DNA from: Epichloe hybrida
Lineage: Eukaryota; Ascomycota; Sordariomycetes; Hypocreales; Clavicipitaceae
Assembly (NCBI GenBank): GCA_019022495.1
Contig: JAFEKR010000008.1
Coordinates: forward strand, 496,001 to 560,000
DNA: 64,000 nucleotides
Direction: 5' to 3'
Position numbers and translations under genes: made by a program. The notes below the pieces were generated by a model. It saw only the letters and a list, made by a program, of their open reading frames with translations, was not told the DNA's origin and did not search any database. Positions 45,073 through 55,932 of the stretch are shown here, piece after piece; position 1 is the first letter of the stretch; every line of letters starts with the position of its first letter.

Positions 45073-46201
45073 TCATAGACTTGTCAGGTAATCCTCAATC
45101 TCCTGAGGTGTGAGCTTTCTGAATCGAGGACCGGGGGCTCCCTCGACACCCTCGAGTCCAAGTAAATGCTCAGCGGGAGGACCGACGATACCTATATTTA
45201 CATGTTAGTATTCTATAGCCGTGGAACACAAGCTGACGTAGAGGTTCAGATACCAATTTCAATCGAGTCGCCGTTCATCTCTCCTTCAATGTTATCCTTC
45301 AAGGTCAACAGAGCAATGTGAATGGCGTCCTCCAGTTCGAGTTCTTCAGAGTATCTCTTCTCCAAGAAAGTCTTTGCTTTGGTGGCACTCTTGCCGATGG
45401 CTGTAGCCTTCCATGGGAAATAACTTCCAGTGGGGTCAACTTGATACAGCATAGGTCCTCCCTTGTGAATACCGCCCGTCTTGGTGTTGGGCTTCTTCTC
45501 TTCGCCTTCTGCAGGAGAAGCCTCCTCGTCGGGCTCGATCCCATCATCCCAGCCGGCAATCAGCATGCTTACGCCATAAGGCCGAACACCGGCAGACTGG
45601 GTTGCCTCTTGCATCACTCGTGCGACATCCTGAACCAATATTCTGGTGGGAGGGTATTCGTTGTAGATTCTCTTGTAGCCGGTATGAGAAACCTTGCGTG
45701 CTCGGTCGACTAGAACTCGGTAGTCGGGTCCCATGCCAGAGTACACAGCACCGATGTTGGGCGTGATGTTGCTGATCTTGGACACGGAACTTTGATCAGC
45801 AAGGGGGGAAGAGGACTTCTTTTCCGTAGCAAGAACAATGCCGTTGGTAGCTATTTCGTGTCAAAAGAAGTTTTCAAACATGATATGTACATCATCTTGC
45901 ATGCACATACCTTTGATGCCAAGAGCAGTGATTCCCTGGTTGACCGCATTCAGAGCGTATTCTATGGCACGGTGGGTTAGTATTGTGACGACCTTGTCTA
46001 TTCGACAAGAAACTTCGTAGCGCGTTATACTATTGAGATTGGAATAGCAAGGGCTTTTTCGTACCAATCTGTACCAGCTTTCCACTGCAAGGTGTTTGTT
46101 AGCCAAGCTTTGGCAAGTTGGAGGAACAAAGGGAGTGACATCAGCATGCTTGCTCACCTGGGGGAGAAGGTCGTAAGGGAGAATGAGTATCGATCCGCCA
46201 T
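45073..46201 (-). CDS. PRE8: 20S proteasome subunit alpha-2
   Basis: Five exons (46201-46158, 46084-46065, 45961-45911, 45850-45254, 45191-45073) encode 276 residues, all phases consistent. The second exon is 20 nt. The N-terminal alpha-subunit signature [25 protein letters not shown] is rebuilt only by joining three small exons. [26 protein letters not shown] is the alpha-2 block. Compared with the roughly 250-residue yeast subunit, there is an acidic/basic insertion of about 25 residues ([21 protein letters not shown]) before [11 protein letters not shown]. It is part of the heptameric alpha ring that gates the core particle. Confidence 0.95.
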
Positions 46202-46888
46202 ATCTGCAGCGGTCGCCGATGATGGCTGAGAGAGAGAACTTTTTGGTGTCGGACTGAGAGGGTGACGAATTGAGGGCAAGGGAGATGAGGTCAATTAACT
46301 GCGGCGGTTTGAGCTTGACGTTTCCACCAAGTGCCTGGTTGTCTGTCGCCCAGGCACGGCGAAGCTGCGCGTCGAGCTGGCCAAAGCGAGACAAGCTCTC
46401 CCCCATCAAGTCCCGGCATGAGGGTTTGGCCGAACTCCGAAAGACTACACACTAATATTAATTATTAGCACACAGCACGCACCACACGTTTGCTGGGATT
46501 TTCCAGCCAGCTTTGCGGTTGGCGGCTGCCTCCTCCGCCTCCTCCGCCAACACCTTGCTCGTCCCTGGCAACAATGAGGTGGCCTTTACTCTTGACAGGA
46601 GGGTGAACATTCCTGACAGCCTTCCACGTGCACCTTCTTATTTCTTACAAACATATCAGTTTTACCGTTGCCGGCGTGCACTTCCAAGCTTCTGTCGGTC
46701 GAAAGCGTAGGATGTGGCATTGCATGTCAAGAGCATCAAGAGCCTAATTGGCTGACTTGCTGCGCCCATCTCACACTACGACTTACTCCGCTCCCTCTAG
46801 TGGTTCCTGCGAACGAAAGACAAAGACGAAGACAGATTTTGCTTGTCGCATTGCTTTGCCAATATCCCCAACAACAATAGATCCCGAC
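46202..46888. promoter_or_regulatory. Divergent upstream region of PRE8 and RING-CH gene
   Basis: 687 bp between divergent starts. The RING-CH frame is open upstream to 46748, but only from a TTG codon, so this stretch is treated as leader and promoter. No proteasome-associated control element (GGTGGCAAA) was seen. Confidence 0.45.
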
Positions 46889-47896
46889 ATGTCGTCGTAT
46901 TCTGCTGGTCAATGTGAGCGTCAGCGTACGCCATACGCTTCTTTTGGACCATCGGCCGAACGTATCGAATCCTTCACGCGGCCAGCGCCAGCGCCTGAAC
47001 CGCCTGCGGATACGACCAGGGAAGAAGAACCGGCGAGGAACCCAACTAAGCCGAATGGGCGACAGTACAGACCGAGGACATGTCGCATTTGCTTGGAGAC
47101 GGAAAATCCCAAATTCCACTCTGGCATATCGAGCACGTTGTTGGGCATTTCCACAACATCATCTCGCCCAGTGTATGAATCCGATGACCCTGAACTGGGC
47201 CGGCTATTATCCCCATGCAAATGCAAGGGCTCAGCGAAATATGTTCATGAGGGCTGTCTGGACGCCTGGCGTTTGACAAATCCAACGGCAACGAGAAACT
47301 TCTGGCAGTGCCCAACATGTAAATTCAACTACCGATTAGCCAGACTGCAGTGGGCTACCAAGCTGAGCAGCAAGTGGGCCCAGATCGCTCTGACAGTCGT
47401 TGTCTTCATTGTCAGCCTTTTCGTACTCGGCTTCATCGCGGATCCCGTCCTCGACCTATGGTTCGACCCCGTGGGCTCGATAGCCGATACCGTGTCGAGC
47501 GTCGTCTCGGACCTTGACGCTGTGCGGACACCTACACATCAAGAACCAACCACATGGGTGGAGCATTTCACCAAGGGCTTCTTTTCGCTAGGTCTGATTG
47601 GAGCCGTCAAATCGTTTATTGCCATGGGCCCATGGCACTGGATCAACTTCCGAGCAGGTGGCTTGTTCGGTTCTGGAAGAAGAGGCGGAACAGGGAGGAG
47701 CAGGATGGAGAATTTCAACCTCTTGTTCGTGGCAATTGGGGCTTTCACTTTCATGATGGCTTCTTTCCGATTTGTCAAGGCCATGAGTGCGCGGGTCCTA
47801 ACGCAAGTCAGCAACAAAGTCATGGATGTTGGTGGTGATGACGATGATGACGGCCAGGAACCCGCGGGCGATACTACCCAGGCCGCGTCAAGCTAA
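46889..47896 (+). CDS. RING-CH (MARCH-type) membrane E3 ubiquitin ligase
   Basis: Single exon, 335 residues from ATG 46889. A C4HC3 RING-CH finger is complete: Cys65, Cys68, Cys110, Cys112, His120, Cys123, Cys141 and Cys144 (CRICLE, CKCKGSAKYVHEGCLDAWR, CPTCKFNY). The gap between the second and third ligands is about 40 residues, at the long end for this finger. Three hydrophobic segments follow (ALTVVVFIVSLFVLGFIA, FSLGLIGAVKSFIAMG, LLFVAIGAFTFMMASF) and an acidic tail (DVGGDDDDDGQ). It is a membrane-bound E3 of the MARCH class. The target and the organelle are unknown. Confidence 0.88.
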   Translation: MSSYSAGQCERQRTPYASFGPSAERIESFTRPAPAPEPPADTTREEEPARNPTKPNGRQYRPRTCRICLETENPKFHSGISSTLLGISTTSSRPVYESDDPELGRLLSPCKCKGSAKYVHEGCLDAWRLTNPTATRNFWQCPTCKFNYRLARLQWATKLSSKWAQIALTVVVFIVSLFVLGFIADPVLDLWFDPVGSIADTVSSVVSDLDAVRTPTHQEPTTWVEHFTKGFFSLGLIGAVKSFIAMGPWHWINFRAGGLFGSGRRGGTGRSRMENFNLLFVAIGAFTFMMASFRFVKAMSARVLTQVSNKVMDVGGDDDDDGQEPAGDTTQAASS

Positions 47897-48993
47897 TGAG
47901 AAAAACGGGCAAGATGGGTAGCAGCCCCTATGTATTCGAGCTCCAACATTTGCACGATTTTAGGGGTTTTTTTTTTCTCCTTTCTCCTTCCTCTTCTTCT
48001 TTCTTTTTGGCTCCCAACGCCGTGTCGTGATGATTTACCGTGTCTGACTTGCACACTCTTAAGTTGCCTCGACGTATGCTCTTCCATGTCGAGTCAACTA
48101 GTCTGTGTGCAGAGATGTAGCCTCTACTCCATAGCCTCTGAGTCTGAGCCGTTTTGGTCTCATGTGCTCGCCGGTTCGGGTATGATACTGTCAGTGACAT
48201 CCAATTTCTGGCGTAGACACTGTTTTAGTGTTGTTGCCTCTCTGAAGCATCTACTAGGTACTCCATGTACAAATTTCATGAGTGGGTTGCTTGATGATAA
48301 ACTGATATATATGCCATGACGTTGTATCGCATTGGAGAATGGCATTTTGTGCTTATGGTGTACTGGGTGAAACACGTTGACTGTATGAACATGTAATACC
48401 ACCATTTCGCGAGAAGTTGCCAAACTGACAGAATATTGTGTCTTTCCCTACTTGTTTCGTTAAATTTTTTTTTTTGCGGCACTAGGCGCGTGAAACCCCT
48501 GGACGACAAAGCCAGATGCGGCATGATCACATCGACTTGGAAGTGGGCCGGCGCCAGATGCTAATTTGTTAAACCCCATAATAAGCCAGTCTCTACTGGG
48601 CATTTCACGACATCATTTTCAGGCAGTCGCTTGCCTGCTTGATTGCTTCCAGAATCAGTCGTCGCCGTTTTGCAAGCACAAGTCGCGTGCAACACCGGAC
48701 TATCCTGTGGCCGTTTGCCATCCTATCGCGCATCTCATTCGCTGCTGACGTCCCACCTTCCGTCTTGAACCCATCGACGTTAATATCGCTCGGGCGGGCT
48801 GTAGAATTGGCGCCAGAAAAGGAGCAGCTGGAAACTCTCGGATACGTGGACCACGACCTTTACTGTTCGCGATTACGGTTGATATTGTCTCAAGCGCCAG
48901 CGCCTCGACTGCATGCGCGGCGTCACGACGGAAACGATCGATATCTCAGCTGGCTAGAACCAACCTTGTGTTCAAGACGACGCCTTGGGCACA
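47897..48993. other. Intergenic, 1.1 kb
   Basis: 3' flank of the RING-CH gene and promoter of the MNN10-type gene. A frame of 192 codons (48639-49217) overlaps the next gene in another phase and has no family features. T-rich runs occur at 47965-47977 and 48464-48474. Confidence 0.4.
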
Positions 48994-50140
48994 ATGCATT
49001 TCGCGTACCCCCCTCGCAAGAGCTCGAACCCGCCGCCGTTTCGGCCGAGGTCATCAACAACTCCCATGATACGGAGGAGCAGGTTAAAAATTATTGCTAT
49101 TGGGGCACTACTGTTCTTTGGCCTTCTTTACTTGCTCTTTGGGGGCAGACGACCAGACCCGTACCACGAGCATGTGCCTTCTGGGAACCCCTCCGTCGTC
49201 CTCGTCACCGTCGTTGACCCAATCGAAGCTAGTTCGGCATATTTGGACACGATAAAAGAGAACCGCGAGAGATATGCGGCAAGACATGGTGAGTGTTTGC
49301 CAAGCTACCACCTTTGTACCCGAGAGAAGCAAGATCGAAGAGGAAGCGATAATGGGGAACTTGGGCGCGCGTAACAATATTAGAACAGAAGCTGATGATT
49401 CGTACCAGGCTATCAAGCGATGGTCGTCAACGCACAAGATTACGACACGCAGGGCGCACCAAAGTCATGGGCCAAAATCTTCGCCATGCGCCATGCGCTG
49501 TCCAAGTACCCCGACAGCAAGTTCATCTGGTACCTCGACCAGGACGCCTACATCATGGATCCTTCCAAGAGCCTGGATGACCAGGTGACCAACGCCAAAA
49601 AATTGGAGAGTTTGATGATAAAGGACTACCCTGTCGTCCCGCCAGACAGCATCATCAAGACTTTTTCCCATCTTCGAGGCGAGAACATCGACGTGATTGT
49701 GAGCCAAGACAAGGAGGGCTTGGTGCACAAGAGCGTGGTGATTCGCAACGGGGAGTGGGCCAAGTTCTTTATTGAGACATGGTTCGATCCCATGTACAGG
49801 AGTTACAATTTCCAGAAAGCCGAGAGACATGCGCTGGTACGTTTGGGAAACACATTGTTGTGTTGGGCTCCAGATTTGATACAAGTTGTGAGAGCCGAGA
49901 TTGGCTAACAAGGAATTACAGGAGCACATTGTGCAATGGCATCCAACGATCCTGTCGAAACTCGCCTTGGTGCCGCAACGAACACTGGCATCGTACTCGC
50001 AATCTTCCCCCGGAGATCAATATCAAGAGGGAGACTTTGTGGTCGTATTCGCAGGGTGCACGCAGACGGGACAGCAGAGCTGTCAGACAGAGTCGTCACA
50101 TTACTGGGAAAGAATGAAGAAGGCGTTTGGCATGTCATGA
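48994..50140 (+). CDS. Alpha-1,6-mannosyltransferase, MNN10/MNN11 type (GT34)
   Basis: Exons 48994-49288, 49409-49836 and 49922-50140 encode 313 residues, phases consistent. It is a type II membrane protein: short basic cytosolic end, helix at about 31-51 (LKIIAIGALLFFGLLYLLFGG), then the GT34 domain. VVLVTVVDP, the nucleotide-sugar/Mn site WYLDQDAYIMD (DxD), WAKIFAMRHAL and the terminal HYWERMKKAF are all seen. It works in the Golgi M-Pol II complex, extending the alpha-1,6 mannan backbone of N-glycans. A TTG lies nine bases upstream in frame, but ATG 48994 is the start. MNN10 versus MNN11 is not resolved here. Confidence 0.9.
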
Positions 50141-51744
50141 AAAACAAGATGGCGAAGTGGGATTATATACTCTCAAAGAAGCGACACGGAAACGACGAAG
50201 AGCCAACAGAGGCAAAGAAAGCAAAAGCGCAGTAGGTTGTGATTACGGGGCGTTCATCGGACTGTCATCACCGGTAATGTAAAAAAACACACTTTATGGG
50301 CATTATGTTATATGAGTTGAATAAACATGAGCATTGGAGACGAGCACAGAGTGAGGGAGGGGTATAATTAATGTAAGCGGGCAAGATGGGAAGATGGGTT
50401 GAAAGAGCAGTTTCTGTTATCTCTTTGTTTGTTGGGGTTGTTTTCTTCTTCTTATTGTTGATCTTGACGCCCGCCTCAAGGTGGCCGAGTGGGAATTTAT
50501 TGGAGGAAGATGGGATGTGAGGACCATAGAGAAAAAACACATCATTATGCCCGTCACTGGTAGTCGCCATGAAGTCTGCAGAGGACTAGCGCGATATGAC
50601 ACAGCAAATATGAACCACGACGCCACGGTTTCGCTTGCATTCTGTGTGTCACGCACCCACCGTTTATAAGGCATTAATCCAGACTCTGAAAGGGAGGGGG
50701 GGGGGGGGTCCGCTGCATAATCAGCTGCGGAAACTATGCAAAGTGCTGAACTCGGCATACATGTTGAATCAAGTGGCAAAATAGATAGGCGAACCCTGTA
50801 TTTTCAAAAGTTGTGCCCAATGTGATATTCGGATGGACTTTTTTTGTTGGAGCGGAATCTGAAATTGCATCTCATTGCCTGCTGCAGCGAGTAATGCCGA
50901 GTTAAAGCATATCCATTAGTCCGTAGTCCGTACGGAGTAGTCCGTAGTCCGTACGGATCCGTAGTAACACGACTTTTATGAATCATGTCCACTTCCCGCC
51001 TTCCAAGCACCGAGCACCGAGCACCGAATGGACGGATGGCGCGGCGATGACTTCGGTGCTGGATGTGGAAAGTCCGCCACGTAGAAGACAAACATTGGAA
51101 CGTCTTCGAGAGTGAGGTGAGGCAAGATGAGCCACTCGCTCCTGGCACCCCGATATTATTTATATGTAGAATTCAACAACTCGTGCAAGTGACGGTGCCC
51201 AGTGAGTGGCAGTCTGCCTCCGAAAGCACACGACGGGCTAGCCGATTTAGTGGCTCCGAAATACAGGTTTTTTTTTAGCGTCGCTGGAGCATTCAGTGAG
51301 GAATTTATTATGCATCGAACCCCGCCGATGGAGAGCGAAGAATTGTCCAAGTACAGGCCATCCCCCGCCTCTCCCCGAAAAATCCCCCTACCCAGTTTTC
51401 TCGGAGGTCGGGTCGCTCACATCTCGCCGTGCCCCGACGCCAGCGGCAAGGCAAGAGTAACGAGCTGTGGCTCCTGCCGTCATTGGAATCGACCACACTT
51501 CATTATTATCAAGTTTACAAAAAGTCTACCTGACCACCTCGTCCTACCTTTCTCTTGCCGTCATTTCCTCGCACCCGACGTTCCTCCCTGGTTGCAATTT
51601 CCTTCTCTTCTCTTACTACCAGTGCAATACTCTCGGCCTCGCCGCTCAAAGACATATAGGGTACACGGGCATTCTCTTGCCGAGCTCGCTCCTGTCCCTC
51701 TCCCATCGCCTCGCTCAGATCGATCGTGCTCCATCAACGCCACC
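50141..51744. other. Gene-poor stretch, 1.6 kb, with motif tandem
   Basis: No gene is supported. It includes a G14 run (50697-50710), a 21-bp tandem duplication of the dispersed TACGGAGTA-type motif (50917-50957), and from 51,480 a C/T-rich leader of the S1P-lyase gene. Open frames there (for example 51202-51879) overlap the lyase first exon in a different frame. Confidence 0.45.
50917..50957. repeat. Tandem 21-bp duplication of the TACGGAG motif
   Basis: TAGTCCGTAGTCCGTACGGA occurs at 50917-50936 and again at 50938-50957, one G apart, followed by another TCCGTAGT. Each unit contains the inverted half-sites TCCGTA and TACGGA. Confidence 0.9.
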
Positions 51745-53809
51745 ATGCCTGGCAGTTCCCGATTGCCCGCCAGCCTGCTCGGCGGCTTGGAAAAGGTCAA
51801 GCGCCATGGCCAAGCTAATCCCCTCTTCAGTCTGCTCACAGTCGACCTGTACGTATTATGGCCCATGTGTGCTCCATGAGACGCGAGATGTGCTGCCTTT
51901 TTTTTTTTTTTTTTTTTTCCCTGTCAAGAGCTGCAGATACTGGGTGGGATAGGAGGTGGGTGCGGTGGTGTTGGCAGCGCATGGGGGTCCAATTGGCCTC
52001 GCATGAGAGGTTGTACCCCGCGTGCGAAAGAATTGATAACTGATGAGTGTTTCTCACATTTAGGCTTCGAAATATCATATTCTATTACTTTGTGCTGCGG
52101 TGGACGCGAAGGACATTCTGGAAGCTCAAGGGCCGTGGCATCATCGGCTCCATCCTCGAGTTGTACCATGCGACCCAACGCACTCTCTACGGCTACTTTC
52201 TCCGCGCCCCTGGCGTGCGCAGCAAGGTCCAGAAGCAGGTCAAGGAGTCCATCGCACAAATGTCGTCCAAACTCATCGCACAGACCGACACTCGGTACCT
52301 GATGCTCCCCAAAAACGGCATGGACGTAGACGCTGTGCGTGGAGAACTTGAGAAACTGGCCAATCTCGATCACACGCGGTGGGAGGACGGATTCGTCTCC
52401 GGTGCCGTCTATCACGGCGAGGATGAGCTCATTGCGCTGCAGACCGAGGCCTTTGGTAAATTCACCGTTGCCAACCCCATTCATCCGGATGTCTTCCCCG
52501 GCGTACGCAAAATGGAGGCCGAAATCGTGAGCATGGTGCTCAACCTGTTCCATGCCCCTCCTGGCGCTGCCGGTGTCACCACTGCCGGTGGTACCGAGAG
52601 CATCTTGATGGCTTGCCTGAGCGCGCGCCAGAAGGCGTATGCCGAGCGCGGAGTGACTGAGCCCGAAATGTAAGTTTGCCTCTTCCCAACTATCTGTGGG
52701 TAGTCAAGGAATACAACCCAAGGTGATACACGTGTAGCTCCCACATGAGAATGAAAACAGCTTGGTCGAAGGCTAACCAACTTTTTTTCTTTTTCTTTTT
52801 TTAAAAAAAAACCAGGATTGTGCCTTCAACGGGTCACACAGCATTCCTCAAGGCTGGTGACTACTTCAAAATCAAGGTTCATGAGGTCGATTGTCCCGCT
52901 CCCAACTACCAGGTCGATATCAGAGCTGTTTCTCGCCTGATTAATGCCAATACTGTGCTGCTCGTCGGCTCTGCACCCAACTTTCCCCACGGCATCATCG
53001 ACGACATCAACGCTCTGTCCAGACTGGCCCTCCGAAAGAAGCTGCCGCTTCACGTGGATTGCTGCCTGGGATCTTTCCTTTTGCCTTGCCTCGAAAAGGC
53101 TGGCTTCGACACGCAGCCTTTCGACTTCCGCCTGAAGGGTGTAACCAGCATCAGTTGCGACACCCACAAGTACGGTTTCGCTCCCAAAGGCAATTCCACC
53201 GTGTTGTACCGAACTGCTGAGCTGCGTCAGTATCAGTACTATGTCTGCCCCGATTGGGCCGGGGGTGTCTACGCCTCCCCCGGTATGGCTGGTTCCCGCC
53301 CCGGTGCGCTGATCGCCGGCTGCTGGGCAAGCTTGATGAGCGTGGGAGAATCCGGATATGTCGACGCCTGTGTCAAGATCGTCGGCGCTGCTAAAAAGAT
53401 TGCCGAAGCGTTGCAAAGCTCGGGAAGCTTGAGTAGTGAACTCGAGATCATGGGTAAGCCCCTTGTGTCAGTCGTCGCCTTCACTGCTCTCAACCTCAAC
53501 ATTTACGATATCGCCGATGCCATATCCGCCAAGGGATGGCATCTTAACGCACTTCAGAATCCTCCAGCCATTCACGTGGCCGTGACACTGCCCATTGCCA
53601 AGGTGTGGGAGCGCTTGGTGAGTGATCTCGAGACGGTGGTGGAAGCGGAGAGAGAAAAGGAGAGAGTGCGCCAGGTTGAGGGCAAGGGAGCCAAGGGGAA
53701 AGCGATGGGCGACTCAGCTGCTCTGTACGGCGTTGCCGGCTCCCTACCAAACAAGAGCGTGGTTGTTGACTTGGCATATGGGTTCTTGGATATCCTGTAC
53801 AAGGCGTGA
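51745..53809 (+). CDS. DPL1: Sphingosine-1-phosphate (dihydrosphingosine-phosphate) lyase
   Basis: Exons 51745-51848, 52064-52669 and 52816-53809 encode 567 residues, phases consistent. The N-terminal membrane anchor is LRNIIFYYFVLRW, interrupted by the first intron. The PLP decarboxylase-type fold shows the substrate/PLP blocks VTTAGGTESILMACLSAR, HVDCCLGSFLLP and the Schiff-base lysine in CDTHKYGFAPKG (Lys355). YASPGMAGSRPGALIAGCWAS follows. The enzyme, in the ER, splits phosphorylated long-chain bases into a fatty aldehyde and phosphoethanolamine, the exit step of sphingolipid breakdown. A T21 run (51898-51918) lies in intron 1. The sequence VEAEREKERVRQVEGKGAKGK near the end is a charged insertion. 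Confidence 0.95.
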
Positions 53810-55484
53810 AATGCCGAGAAGCGGCCAGGAGCAATGAATGCGAAGACGAAGGGGTTAGCTGTGTGCATGACAGTATGACGGAAACTTTTGTAGAATATTG
53901 AGCGGCTATCTGATCTTGTGGGCATGCATGGCATGGCAATACAATGGCGTTTTCAAACCGATGCATGTTCCGAGTGATGATCTGCCAAAAGTGATGTATA
54001 TTGGATATTGATCTGGTCGTCAAGTTGGACATGACCTCTAGCCCAATATGACAGAACCTCCCCATGTCCACGGAGTTCGGCTCCCACGAGAATGCTCCCC
54101 GTGCACGCCGCCTTGTTGGAACTCGATAGATTCAGTGACATGTATGCTGCCAGCCTCACTTTCGGGTTCTGTGACGAAGCATTTGATTTCGCCCAGTTCT
54201 TGGCTGGTCCTTCAGCCCCCCCCCCTTCTTCCCCACCCTTGCTTCCTGCCGCGAGGAAGAATTTCTACTCGGTACCCCGTACGTGTTGGAAGAATGAGGC
54301 GTGCGTGCAGCGGTGCGTGCCGCCGACGTGCAGGAGGGATGGAGACTCGAGGCATGAAGGTGGCATGATGTGCAGAATTCTGAAAAAGGGGGGGGGGTTT
54401 GGTTCATGTTTGGGACGGATTGCGGTGATGCCCAAGGTTGCCCACTTGTGTGGGATCATGTTGCCTTTTGTGTGTTGTGTCGTGCTTTGGCGGCGATGAT
54501 GTCGTGTACGGGACTGGATTGCAAGGTTGTAGGTTAGGTTTGGAGGGAGACATGATATGATGGAATATGATGATTTGATGACAAGATGGCGTGATGAGTT
54601 CAAGATGTGGGCCGGGACAGGGCGTGCATGGCGCCGCGAAATGCGCCGCCGCATACATGACATGTCATGGTGTACTCCGTAGGGAAACGGAAGCAGAACG
54701 GAAACGGAGCAAGGAGAGGTATAACACTCTGGGACTCCCGAGAAGAAGAAAAAGATGCCGTATCTGCGGAATCTGCACGAACACAAGCACAAGTTCCTGT
54801 GTATCATTGGACACGGAGGACGGCAAGTCGCGGGCGAAGGGACGATGAAAAAAAGTCCCGACCGGAGCGTGGTGATACCAAGGCGTACTGGAGTCGAGGG
54901 CTGTATGTTGTGAGATGCAGCCTTTTTTTTTTTTTTTTTTTTCATCCCTCCCCTCCTTCTCTTTTCTTCAGATGTTGACTTTTTTTTTTTAATTTTTTAA
55001 AAATCACATTTGGTTTGGTGAGGTCGAGGAGAGGCAGAAGGCAAGCGAGCTGGATGGATCGATGTCGGATGATGTTGCGCGGCCTTGTCCCGCGCATGGA
55101 CGGACGGATGGACTGAATACTGGATTTTTTTTTTTTGTCTTGGCCCCCCCATCTGGTGAGGAAGATGTAAGATATATAATGTCTGTGGTCTTGCTCACCA
55201 CTCCCCCCTTCCTCCTCCTCCTCCCGTTTGATCAGTTTTGTTTGGAACATCCTACTCCTACTTGCGCCATTGCTGAGCACCTTGCTCGATTTTACATCAG
55301 ACATATTCATAAGTGGCCTGACGTTGCGTATCCGCTGTTCATTCTTGAATATCAAAAAGTACGTGGGTGAGCTTTTTCGTGAACAAGAGAGGGAACTCCA
55401 AACAAGTATAAGTAGCGCTGCGTTGGCTGCTCAAAAACATCCCCATCTCTTGCCCCTTTCTTCTCATCCGGGACAACAACAAAC
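53810..55484. other. Gene-poor stretch, 1.7 kb
   Basis: No gene is supported. Homopolymer runs are frequent (T22 at 54921-54942, T10 at 54981-54990). A 226-codon minus frame (54265-54945) starts with a poly-Lys run that is just the complement of the T22 run, and it is rejected. The motif TACTCCGTAG is at 54673-54682. Confidence 0.45.
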
Positions 55485-55895
55485 ATGTCGTCGATGCCAG
55501 CTGGCCAAGTTCGAGACAGTCTCTCCAAAGACTCCACGGACACAGCACACATGTCTTTGCAGAACGACACGGTGACAACAGGTACACATGCACATACACA
55601 CGTACCTCCCATCATCGTGCAGAGAAAGTTCCAGGCCACGGTGGAGGAATACGACTCGGACACGTCGTCGGTCGTGTCGCCCATGGAGAAATGCTCTTCC
55701 CACTCACGGACAAGCACAGCATCCCGGGCCTACAGCGAGACACACACGCCCCCTTCCTCGAGGGGTTGCAGTCCCAGACACGGACATAAACCGTCGGTAC
55801 ACTTTTCCACAAGGCACCCCATTGTCCTGCACCACAGAACAGGCAGCTCTTCTTCCTCTTCACGGGAGGGCTCGTGTCGAGGGGGGGCGGACAGC

Positions 55896-55932
<37 letters not shown>

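Noticed and set aside
46748..46888. N-terminal extension of the RING-CH protein
   Set aside because: The extension begins at TTG, is compositionally unlike the protein, and ATG 46889 has a good context.
48639..49217. 192-codon frame overlapping the MNN10-type gene
   Set aside because: Its 3' half is an out-of-frame reading of a recognised coding exon, and the 5' half has no features.
54265..54945. 226-codon minus-strand open frame
   Set aside because: It starts in a poly-Lys run made by a T22 tract, is Pro/His/Ser-rich without pattern, and has no splice or homology support.
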